64,000 nucleotides of DNA. It comes from Closterium sp. NIES-65. Its lineage: Eukaryota > Streptophyta > Zygnematophyceae > Desmidiales > Closteriaceae. Position 1 is the first letter of the stretch, and every line of letters begins with the position of its first letter. The position numbers were made by a program, and so were the translations under genes. The stretch is taken from assembly GCA_948144175.1 (NCBI GenBank), contig CANXME010002588.1, positions 116,343 to 180,342 of the forward strand, in the 5' to 3' direction. Shown here in pieces: positions 55,036 through 64,000 of this stretch. Under the pieces are notes generated by a model that did not search any database, was not told the DNA's origin, and was given only the letters and a program-made list of their open reading frames with translations.

Positions 55036-56655
55036 ACACCCACCCTATTTGTGGTCAATTTCTGATTGTGAATGGCAAGAACCACCCACTTACTGCCACG
55101 TCTGCAAATTGTGCTCAACTTCTGAAGTTGAGCACCGATCGTGGTGAGAGACCCAACACGTGGCTTCGTCAAACATGGCCCATTCAACTACAGATCACTT
55201 CCGTAAACCACACTACCCCGACGATCGACTATAATTCGCCACCACGCTGCCCCAACCGGCCGATTAACTGTCATTCACGACATGAACTCCAACCTAGAAA
55301 TCCAAGCCGACACCCCACCACGCGGCATCCGGGGGGATCACATTTTTCTGATGGGCGGGCGCCGGAGTCAACTGCGCGCGGGCGCTCCCTGGCGGCTTCC
55401 GCCGCCGCCAGCGGCGCCGACGAGGGCGAGTGCAACGTAGAGTGGATGCTGCTGTGGCCGGCGCGACAGGGATGCTGGCGGCCGCGCATGACGGCGCAAG
55501 GCAAAACTTCCGCGCGCGTGACTTCCGCCACCTCCTCCTCCGCGCACCGCCAAGCTACCACGCAAAGCCTGACTTCCGCAGGCGCTGTGATCGCGCAGGC
55601 TTCCGCGCCTCCCCCTTCCCCTCCCGACGACCGGCCAGGCGACGGGGATGGGGGGAGCACTCCGCCCGCGGGGAACGAGGCGCGGCTGACACCCGACAAT
55701 GAGATCATCGGCGTGTGCCGATTCGGAGGTGAGATATCCGCGATATAGAGTTGTGACGTCCTTCAAAGAACAGGAGGACCATGTGAAGGGGGGGGATACT
55801 CCCATTGGACTAGGGCTGCGGCCAACGGGGGGTCAATAGGGGCGGCGGAGGGTCTATGTGGGCAACGGATGGGGAATGAGGGCAAGGGAGGGGCAATGGG
55901 GGCAATGAGGGCGGCAATGGGAGGGGGGGGGGCAATGATCATGGCAATGCTCCGCAATTGATCGCATGATGATGCGATCATACGCGCGTGCAGGTCTGGG
56001 AGGGAGGTATCCGCGTTTAGAGTCGAGGTGGGTGGATGAGCAGGAGAGAAAACGCTGTAAGTGTTGAGCCAGAGCAGGTGGCAGCAAACGATGTTCTCAT
56101 TATAGCCAGCATCGCAGTTAGTGTTAGACCATCTTCGTCATGCCCTCGCTGTGCCCCCGCTGTGCCCCCACTGTGCCCCCGCTGTGCCTTGAGTCCCGTT
56201 GGCTGGCTCAATATCTTCTCTCCTTTCCTTCCCAACGTCTTCTTTCCGTCTCCTCCCCTTCACCTCTTTCTTCTCTCATTCCCTTTCGTTGCCGCGCAGC
56301 CCCCTCCACCATCACCATCGCCCTGGCTGGAACGGACAGACGTGGCGAGGCTGGGGCACTTCGCTGGCATGGTGAGTTGCTGAGCTGGCATGGTGAGTTG
56401 CTGATCTGACATGGTGAGTTGCTGATCTGGTATGGTGAGTTGCTGAGGTGGCATGGTGAGTCGCCTAGCTGGCATGGTTACCTGCTTAGCTGGCATGGTT
56501 CCATGTCTCATGTCTCATGTCTCATGTCCCTTGTCTCATGTCTCATGTCCGATGTCTCGTGTCCCATGTCCCATGTATCGTGTGCACGCACACTCTCCCA
56601 CCTCCCATGCATCAATACCGCTTACCCCTTGCCCCTTGCCCTTTGCCCCTCCCAG
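55036..56655 (+). other. Upstream region and intron of the GH30-like gene
   Basis: The GH30 exon opens after an acceptor (CTCCCAG) at 56655, so a first exon with signal peptide and the start of the barrel should lie upstream. A long frame at 55068-55748 is open but resembles nothing and I do not call it. Short repeats fill the 3' part of the presumed intron. Element E may separate the gene from its promoter. Confidence 0.5.
56143..56585 (+). repeat. Short tandem repeats in presumed GH30 intron
   Basis: Three adjoining types: 12-bp units around CGCTGTGCCCCC (56143-56190), about six 21-bp units around GGCATGGTGAGTTGCTGAGCT (56366-56500) and 7-bp CATGTCT units (56505-56580). The 21-bp units repeat a GGTGAGT splice-donor-like word. 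Confidence 0.85.
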
Positions 56656-58486
56656 GTTCGCCAACTACGTGGGCAAGCTGCCGGACGACCAGTTTGATCT
56701 CATAATGGATTTACTCCTCGACAAGGACAAGGGCATCGGACTCAACTTGGCCTGCTACCTCATTGGCAGCAGCGTCAACTACACCAACAGCCCCCAGTTC
56801 CTCACCGCCGCCTGGGAGACCCGCTCCATCCCCGGCTTCCGCGTCCAGCCAAACGGGCCGTACGACTGGACGGCGGACGGGCGGCAGAGGCGGACAATGC
56901 TCGCCGCCCTGGCGCGGAATGTGGACGAAGTTGAGGCGGTGTCGTACTCGCAGCCCTGGTGGATGACGGTCAGTGGGGACACTGCCGCGACAGAAACAGG
57001 CAAGTGCAACTTAAAGCCCGAGTACTTCCAGGCGTACACGGAGTATCAAGCTTCGGTGATCGAGCATTACCGCACGCACTGGAACGTGACTTTCTCGACC
57101 ATGACCCCGGCGAATGAGGCGTTGGAGGGGTGGTGGACGCAGGGCCACAAGAACGAGGGGTGCAACTACAGCCCTGAGAAGCTGACCACTCTTATCCGGC
57201 TCCTCACAGCCACCTTAACGAGACTCAAGCTGCCGACAAAAGTCGCGGGGTTTGACAGTTTCGTCGGCGCGACTCTCCAGTACACGTTCAAGTTCCCTGC
57301 TGCGTTGAAGGCCGGCCTGTTTCGGCTGAATGTGCATGGGTACATAAACCCGCCGCCCAGCACGGCAGACACTCAGCAGTACATGGAAGGTGTGATGGTG
57401 AGCATGCACCGCATGGCGACCGGACTAGGGAAGGAGGTGTGGGTGTCGGAGGTGGGGCCGATGTGGGTGAGCGGGAATGATTTCGGTGTGATGCTGTTCA
57501 CGGCGCGGCAGATAGTGGAGACTGTCAACATCATGGGGGCTTCGGCCTGGATTTTCTGGCAGGCTGTGAGTGGGGTGGGAGGGAACAACCCAGACGCGTT
57601 TCTGAAATGGGGGCTATTGGCGGTCAGGATCTACCGGCTGAACGACACAGAAGTCAAGCCGTTGGATCTGGTGATCTCCAAGAAGCTCTACATGCTGCAG
57701 CAGTTTGTGCGTGGGGCGCCGAGAGGAAGCCTGCCTTTGCGAATCCACACATCGGACGGGTGCCAGCACTGCATTGCCGCCTTCTTCCACCCCGACCAGC
57801 ACTTCGTTTCGATTTTCATCGTCAACCAGCGCGACACAACACACACAGCGACATTTTCATTCGAGGATTTCGTGCCGTTTGACGCGGGGCAGGAGTGTGT
57901 GTTGGAGACGTATCGCACGTCAGCGACGGAAAATAACACGCTGGTGGCGACTCAAAGTTACACAGACCTGCCAGCTTTGATACAGGTGGCGGCGCTGGGC
58001 AGCTCGATGACTTCTGTGGTGCTGCGGAATGTGGACCCCGCGTACGGATGTGCTGCTTGCAGGGATGGTGCATTTTACATCGGAGTGCTTAGCATTGAAT
58101 TTAGGGGTCTTAGCATAGCGCTGCATCAGTACTGCTGGCTGCAGGGTTTGACGCGGGTCAGGCGGGTGTGGTGCGCACGTCAGCCACGGAGAACAGCACG
58201 CTATCCGGAGGGAGCTACTCCGATGTACAGGTGGCTGCGCTGGCCTGGTCTTTTGCATCTGTGGTGCTGCACAAGTTGGCTGGCCCTTGCATCCTGCAGC
58301 AATGGTGCTGGTTGGAGAGTTACACAAGGCAGAGCCGCTCACAAGTGCTGCGTGTGCTGCGCAAAGTGCACACCACGCGTATTGGCATACATAGTGATGA
58401 TGGCATGGCATTGGTCGAGAGAGCAGAGCTGCTCTTTAAAGCCGAGTCTACAAGTGGCTGCACTGGGCTATATGAATCCTGTGTAG
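56656..58486 (+). CDS. GH30-like glycoside hydrolase, endo-beta-1,6-galactanase type (right copy, 5' exon missing)
   Basis: A large exon starting after an AG acceptor. It opens with FANYVGKLPDDQFDLIMDLL, as GH30 barrels do after their first exon. Acid/base Glu is in TPANEALEGWW (codon 57116-57118) and the nucleophile Glu in VWVSEVGPM (57449-57451); WWMTVSGD and CNLKPEYFQAY also match plant-type endo-beta-1,6-galactanases. Such enzymes cut the beta-1,6-galactan side chains of arabinogalactan proteins, normally outside the cell; the signal peptide must be in an unseen exon. From 57793 the sequence is the duplicated block. The frame runs to a stop at 58484-58486, but the family domain ends near 58035; the rest may be intron or 3' untranslated. 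Substrate is inferred from family likeness. Confidence 0.82.
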
Positions 58487-59101
58487 CGATGGCATGATCA
58501 CAAGGGAGGGAGCTGCTCCTCCGGCCAGGTCGTCGGTACAAGGGGCTGCAGGCTGCGGCCTCGTGGCAGGCAGCCATTGCACAGCCTTGCACAATTGGGA
58601 CTCCCTGCGGTTGCACAGTTACCACTAGTTAACTAGAATAAGTATTCACCCTGCCTAGTGCAGGCGGGGTTACTAGCAAGGACCACAGAACAGAGCTATG
58701 ATGCCGTGTACGCGGACCCTGCATAGCATAGCAAAAAGTATCACGTTGTTAGTACATACGGTATTGTCCCCTGCGTTGTTGCCTGAACCATCTGGGTGTA
58801 TGGTTAGAGAAAGCAGAGCTGTGCATTCTGGTTTTGAGATGGAAAATTGTGTGCCAGGTGTCTACAGCTGTTCATGTGTACCGGTAAGGGGATTTGCGTG
58901 TGGATGACACATGCATGTGCTTGTTGATCAAAGAAGGTGCTTCAGGTCAAACCTACTAAGGTAAACTACGGTAAGGTACCATCAACGCTATACATTAGCA
59001 TTGCAGCCAGCGCTAGGGTGACTAGCAAAGCATCAGTAAAAAAACATCAGCGACAATTGCACACCTGAAGCGTACAACTATAACTTATGCCACAGCTAAT
59101 C
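58487..59101. other. Intergenic, right copy
   Basis: Counterpart of 695-1309; convergent 3' flanks, no gene seen. Confidence 0.7.
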
Positions 59102-60289
59102 TCACACCACCATGGCAGAAGCTGCCTCCACGCCTGCCCTCAGATCCGAGCCTACACTGAAACCCAGACCTGCTTCCGAGCCTGTCCTCAAACCTGCCAC
59201 GCTGGTGTGGCAATGCCGGAGGATCCAAGGATGAAAGAGGATTTGCGCGGCAGTGGGACGCTGCTGGGGGTTCCTCTGCAGCAGGCACAGCACAAGCCGC
59301 TTTGCCTCCTCCAACACTCCCGCCCACTCCTCGCCACTTAAATCTACCACGCCTTTCAGCACCTCCACAAACACGTCCTTATCCGTCGGGCCCCAGAAAG
59401 GCGGCGCCCCGCAGAGCAAGATGTATAGAATCACGCCCAGAGACCACACGTCGGCTTCTAACGCGTATTCGCCTAGGAGGACCTCAGGAGCCATGTAGAA
59501 CGGCGATCCCGCGACGCCCATTGCGCGATTGCCTGATTGCAGGGGAACCGCAAGGCCGAAATCCGCGAGTTTTGTGGTTAGCGGTGCGGTGGAGAACGGT
59601 GCGGAGGGGTCGCGCGTGAGCAGGATGTTTTCCGGCTTGAGATCGCGGTGGAGGACGCCTCGCGCGTGGCAGTGTGCGACGGCCGATGCGACCTGTGCGA
59701 ACACGTTCGCAGCGTCGCGTTCACTCAGTCGCCCGCGTCGCACGACTTCGTCGAACAGTTCGCCGCCTTCGCACAGATCCATGACTAAATGCACTGAATG
59801 CTCGTCCTCGAAAACTCCGCGCAATTGCACCACCCCGGGATGCGCCACCCCCTGCGTCTCCCCAGCTCCGCTTCCGCCAACCCGCTGCATCAGCGCAAAT
59901 TCTCGCCGCACCTCCTCCTGCTCCGCCTCGCTTCTAAGCCTGTCCTTGGAGATCGTCTTGCACGCGAAGCGCGCGCCTGTAAGCCGCTCGGTGCAGCGTC
60001 GCACGGTCCCGAACTGGCCGGTTCCTAAGACATGAGAGTCTAACGAAAAGAATGATTCGAGAGGGGCTGTTTGGAACGGAAGGACTTGACCATGCGACGA
60101 CGGCGACAATGGCGACGTTGGCGACGAGCAGCGATCCTGTGCTTGGTCGACCCATCGCAGCTGCGATTCAGGCTGCGACGAGGCGTCGGGCTGATGTTGC
60201 TGTTTCCTCTGCGACCTTACGGTATGCGACTTGCGAGTGTCTCGCACGCTGCTGCGATCTGTTGGTGCTTGCAGAGAGAAGTGGGCCAT
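59102..60289 (-). CDS. Ser/Thr protein kinase, CaMK group, PEPRK/CDPK-like (right copy)
   Basis: 395 residues, one exon, same architecture as 1310-2497: glycine loop 88-96, Lys111, HRD 214-216, DFG 243-245, APE 267-269, no EF hands. It differs by Phe131 (in the helix-C region, RREFALM) and Leu326. Both are outside the catalytic motifs, so both copies should encode working kinases. Confidence 0.93.
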   Translation of the reverse strand: MAHFSLQAPTDRSSVRDTRKSHTVRSQRKQQHQPDASSQPESQLRWVDQAQDRCSSPTSPLSPSSHGQVLPFQTAPLESFFSLDSHVLGTGQFGTVRRCTERLTGARFACKTISKDRLRSEAEQEEVRREFALMQRVGGSGAGETQGVAHPGVVQLRGVFEDEHSVHLVMDLCEGGELFDEVVRRGRLSERDAANVFAQVASAVAHCHARGVLHRDLKPENILLTRDPSAPFSTAPLTTKLADFGLAVPLQSGNRAMGVAGSPFYMAPEVLLGEYALEADVWSLGVILYILLCGAPPFWGPTDKDVFVEVLKGVVDLSGEEWAGVLEEAKRLVLCLLQRNPQQRPTAAQILFHPWILRHCHTSVAGLRTGSEAGLGFSVGSDLRAGVEAASAMVV

Positions 60290-62174
60290 TATGGCTGATC
60301 GAATCTGATATAGCAGTTAGAAGCTTGAAGGAAGAGTGGGTGCTAGTAGCGACTACGGCGACCAATACTTGAAAATATCAACGAGTTAAGTAAATGCCGC
60401 AGACAAGTTCGTACCGGGAGTTCGAGCAGCGAGTGCTAATAAACAACCAGATGCAGAAGGACTTGAGTTTCCGGATTCTGTGTTGAGTACCTGGCATGGC
60501 TGCTGCATACTTATGCGTGAGCGTGACGGTGAGATTTCTCTCGGCCTTTCCAGAACGAGCCGCTCCAAGACTCTCCAAGTCGCGATCCTTCTGGTTGCTT
60601 CTGGCTCACGCTCGCGCCTTCCATTTTCTCTGTTCGACAATGCCAAGTCAGTCGTCGTGGTTGGGCGAACCGCAGGTTACCCTAACTGCCAATCAGCGAT
60701 TCGTGCTGCTGTCTCGTTTGAGCCCACACCTGTCGCCTAGTAGTCGTCGTCGAGGCTGTCGGTGTCGTCGGAAGCAACGAACGAAGGTCAACGAAGGGTG
60801 CAGAGAGCCTTCGCGCGAGGTCACTTTCGTTTCTGTGACGCCTGTCAGTTGCTCGGCGGAAGTAGAAAGGCGATATTTTTGTTCGAGTGTGGCGTGGCAA
60901 TGTGCTCTGATTGGTCTCGCTCCGCCAACCTCAACTTTGGGTCGGCTCTGCACTGCACGGCACGGCAGGCGTTCAATACACATAACCGTCGCAGAAAGAT
61001 GACCGAGGCTTCCATGCGAAACACTTTCGCAGATATTTCAAGTCTGTACTCGTTACAGTCTGTGCTAAGCTGCTGGACAAGTGAAAGGAAAACATTGTCT
61101 CAAGGCCTTTCACCATAAGTTGTGCATCGAGTGTACCCTGACAGAAACCCCAGAATAGGGGCTTCTGCTTCCTTCAGACCTCGGCAGGTGCGTTGACAAG
61201 CATCACCCTTGTGGCCCTGTGTGGCAAAGTGAACAAACTTCGCTTGCCCCTCGACACTATCAGTGTCCATGGCACCCCCATTCCGCTGAGATAACGCCAA
61301 CGGAATGGGCCTCCAAGCGTCGGCGTTCGTGGCACCGTGTGTACCTCCAACGTCGCCTAGCGATGCGACCCCCGTCGGCTTCCCCCACGTGCGTGCCACT
61401 TCTTCGGCGCCGAACCAGCGAAACGGACGGCGAACCCAGCGAGGGTTCCCCACGCCGAGCCTGCCATCCAGTTTACCACTTCCATCGTGTTGTCTCGATG
61501 TCATCGCGTCGCATTGGCATCTCGCATATCCCATCCAGGGTTGACCAAATTTCCACGCCTGGTGGCGAAGCGAGCGTCACCCGCTCCACGCCATGATCGT
61601 CACAGCGATCCATTTCGTCCTGTACTGTACCACCGCGCGCCAACTTTTCTCTCGCTCCTACCCACCCCATCCATCGCCTCGCCAGATGCGTGAGATCCTC
61701 TTCCCGCGAGCTCTTCGACGAATACCCCTTGCACGGGAGTTTGTCGCAATGAGACCTCTTTCTCCTTTCACGGAGTCCGTCAGTGGCAGGTGTTCTCGCA
61801 GCTCGCTTCGTTCTCAGGCTGCTCGCAGCTGTGCTCCGGTTTCGAACCGGGTTGTCAAGCGCTTTCCCTTGCACGCGAGGCGTTGCACCAGTTCTGCTCG
61901 CAGTCTGGTTTTGCCATCTCCTTTCACTTGCAGCTTTGCGGCTTACACTCTCTCAAGTCGAATTGGCACAGTGAACTAGCAGTACTGGTTTCTAGTAGCA
62001 CCATCAGCACCGGGAGGTGATTACGATCGGCTTCTTGCCTGGCGGCGATTAGTTTCGCAGCGGGCAAAGTTTTTTTACTACTTAACTACCTGCCATGTTG
62101 TCGCGGAGTTGTCGCATCCTATCGCTGGTAGAACTGGCGACAGCAACGTTAATGCTGGCCCTTTCCACTGTAAG
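60290..62174. other. Promoter region between kinase and glycosyltransferase, right copy
   Basis: Divergent genes share this 1.9-kb interval (kinase to the left, glycosyltransferase to the right). No coding feature is supported. The last 31 bp (62144-62174) are absent from the left copy. Confidence 0.65.
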
Positions 62175-63736
62175 ATGCTCTACAGCCCTAAAGTCCTTCC
62201 CGCCTTTTTTGTTATCATGACCGGCTGCGCTATCCTCTGCTTCCTCCTCGCCACTGATCCCACATTGAGCCCCTACCACGCTGTCGTCTGCTTCGTCCTT
62301 GCTTTCGTGGGGATCCCCATTGCTCCCTGCTCACTTCCATCCCCCCAATCCTCCCCATCCAGCCCTCCATGCCTCTCTTTCTTCTCACACATGGGTCTCT
62401 CCAGTCAAGTTCGTCCTCCAATCCAGCCCTCAGTTCCCTCACCCAAACCGCCCCCCCCCCCCCCCCCCTCTCTATCCTCGCAGGTGCTCCAGTTGCGTCT
62501 GACTATAGCAAGGACAGCTTCGTCCCCCGCCCACGTGGACTTTGAGTATTCGGACACGCTCTGTGGCACGGCATGGCGGGACGACTACATCCGCCTGCAC
62601 TCCGCCATTCGCTCCGCCAGTGCCGCCGCTTACACCCCCCCTCCCTCTCCCACTCCCCCTCCCCCTGCTTCCTCCCCCGCCTCCCACTCCTCCCGCCGAT
62701 TGCTCTCGCTCGCAAATTCCCCACCACTGCCACCACCAGCCGCAGCAGCAATAGTGACATCAGCAGCAGCAGCAGCTGCTACATCAGCAGAAGTCTCGGA
62801 ACCAAGCTTGTCAAACCAGACCCTCCCAGCTTCCCCCATTCGCTTCCTCACGTTCGACCAAGCCGGGCACTGCGGCGGCTTCGGGGACTTCCTAGTCGGG
62901 CTCGTCTCCTCCTTCGTCGCTGCGCTCTTGGACCGCCGGGCGTTTGTGATTCGCCAAAACTGCATCCAGTACGCGTTTGAGCCCGCATTCATCGACTGGC
63001 GCCCGTCCCCTGATGTTCCCATGGAGCCTTTTCGTCGCACGAGGAATCTGAATGAGTCGTTTTCGCCGGGGGTGATTCCGTTTCTGGATTTGAATGGGAA
63101 TCGGCTGGGTTTGCAGGGGCTGGAGAGGTTTAAGGCGTTTCGGCATGTAAAGGTGCTGTGGAACCGCAGGATGGTAACGGAGATGCTTACGAAGGGGACG
63201 GGCAATTGGGCCGATGCGTTCAGGGCGATGGGGTTGCGCCCACCGTACGCCTTTTGCTGCATTCTGCGATTCCTTGTTAGGTACGCCCTGCATTGCATTG
63301 GGATGAAATGACTATTCTCAGATTCCTTGGCTGGTAGTCCCTGCGCTGCAAGGAGGTTCAGAGGCGATGTCCCCTTGAGGAAAGAGTTATGGCTGCTGAT
63401 GATGGTGGAGATGCGCACGGTGCTGGTGAGGTGAGGTGAGGGTGCATGTGCAGCTGAGAGATGACATCTCCTCTCCCCTCCCCTCTCACATCCCTCTGTC
63501 CCTCCTTCCTTTTCCCCTCAACCCTCACCTTTCACTGTAGGCCCAGGAAGGAGGTATGGCCGCTGACAGCGCGGCTACTGCAGGAGATGAGGGAGGTGCG
63601 GACGGTGGTGGTGGGGGTGCACGTGCGCCTGAGCGACAGTGTGGTGCGCGACCCGCACGCCACCGCCAAAAGCGTCACTCCCGCTTCCATGGCCGCTGCT
63701 TTGGAGGCGGCTGCTCCCATTCTCGCCTGCGCCAAG
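62175..63736 (+). CDS. Fucosyltransferase-like type II membrane glycosyltransferase, first two exons
   Basis: Start ATG at 62175 gives MLYSPKVLPAFFVIMTGCAI, a signal anchor (residues about 8-26), then a Pro/Ser-rich stem with a poly-Pro run (about 62448-62470), then the catalytic part opening with AGHCGGFGDFLVGLVSSFVA (G231 onward). Exon 1 ends at 63280 (AG|GTACGC) and exon 2 is 63541-63736 (CTGTAG| ... AAG|GTGAGT); the join keeps phase and gives FLVRPRKEVWPL. Exon 2 has VVGVHVRLSDSVVRDP, matching the I-x-R-x-GD nucleotide-sugar region of fucosyltransferases. The gene continues past the window. It would act in the Golgi on wall or protein glycans; donor and acceptor are inferred. An upstream ATG at 62095 opens a short overlapping frame. 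Confidence 0.72.
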
Positions 63737-63783
63737 GTGAGTGAGCCTTCTCATGCGGCGTATATCGCCTGAATACCCACCTG

Positions 63784-63885
63784 CAGTGTGCGTCACCTGC
63801 AGTGTGCGTCACCTGCAGTGTGCGTCACCTGCAGTGTGCGTCATCTGCAGTGTGCGTCATCTGCAGTGTGCGCACGGTGCTCCAT
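63784..63885 (+). repeat. 15-bp tandem repeat in glycosyltransferase intron
   Basis: About six units of CTGCAGTGTGCGTCA with C/T variants, just after the exon 2 donor. Confidence 0.9.
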
Positions 63886-63949
63886 CCTCGCCTGTGCCGA
63901 GGTGAGTGGGCCAAGAGAGGAGAGGCAAGCGAATGCAGGATTGTGCGAG

Positions 63950-64000
63950 ACCAAGGCAGGGAGCGGTGAGGGCAAGGCAGGGAGCGGTGAGGGCAAGGCA
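63950..64000 (+). repeat. 20-bp tandem repeat at window edge
   Basis: Units of GGCAAGGCAGGGAGCGGTGA run off the right edge; probably still in the intron. Confidence 0.75.

Larger units (their letters stand above)
57793..62143 (+). repeat. Right copy of 4.35-kb direct duplication
   Basis: Matches 1-4350. It starts inside the GH30 exon only because the window starts there in the left copy, so the true repeat is longer. The end at 62143 is a real boundary: the left copy turns into element D, the right copy goes on into the glycosyltransferase gene. Confidence 0.97.

Noticed and set aside
55068-55748. 226-codon plus-strand frame upstream of the GH30 exon as a gene
   Set aside because: No recognisable motif, no signal peptide, and composition like the random GC-rich frames on the opposite strand.
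62109-62174. Starting the glycosyltransferase at 62109
   Set aside because: That codon is TTG; the first in-frame ATG is 62175 and it directly opens a signal anchor.

Overview
The window is nuclear DNA of a eukaryote with spliceosomal introns, most likely a streptophyte green alga (a zygnematophyte such as Closterium is my best guess). The grounds are GC-rich coding DNA, GT-AG introns, a plant-style GH30 galactanase-like enzyme, a plant-style CaMK-group kinase, and Ty1/copia retrotransposons whose primer-binding site matches the plant initiator-tRNA-Met site. The species is inferred and I could not check it.

Layout. Host genes lie at the two ends and are partly the same sequence: positions 1-4350 and 57793-62143 are a direct repeat that is about 99% identical by eye. 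It holds the 3' end of a GH30-like gene, an intronless minus-strand kinase gene, and the promoter/5' leader of a fucosyltransferase-like glycosyltransferase whose coding region exists only in the right copy (62175 to beyond the window edge). The 53 kb between the copies is almost entirely mobile DNA.

Five copia elements (named A-E here) with unusually short LTRs of 125-134 bp occupy much of it. D (4351-6391, minus) is cut in its gag. B (7658-21479, minus, target duplication CCAAC) carries A (8795-15862, plus, target duplication GCCGA) inside its reverse transcriptase. B in turn sits in an intron of a Plavaka-type DNA transposase gene (6912-24254, minus). C (24504-31406, minus) has lost its 3' end. 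E (47702-55035, plus, target duplication ACACC) is the most intact, with one frame broken only by three stop codons. All are visibly disabled.

Between C and E lies a gene-bearing island: a Ulp1/C48 protease gene followed by an AP2-like domain (31413-33794), an unrecognised spliced gene on plus (34326-36376), an unrecognised spliced gene on minus (36995-39723), a second Plavaka-type transposase (40697-43735, minus) and 3 kb of purine-rich minisatellites (43741-46800).

How the parts fit: the host loci look like a cell-wall polysaccharide enzyme, a signalling kinase and a Golgi-type glycosyltransferase, with no evidence that they act together. The geometry of the repeat, with its right edge joined to the middle of element D, is what a tandem duplication of a roughly 57.8-kb unit would leave, or else a haplotype/assembly artefact.
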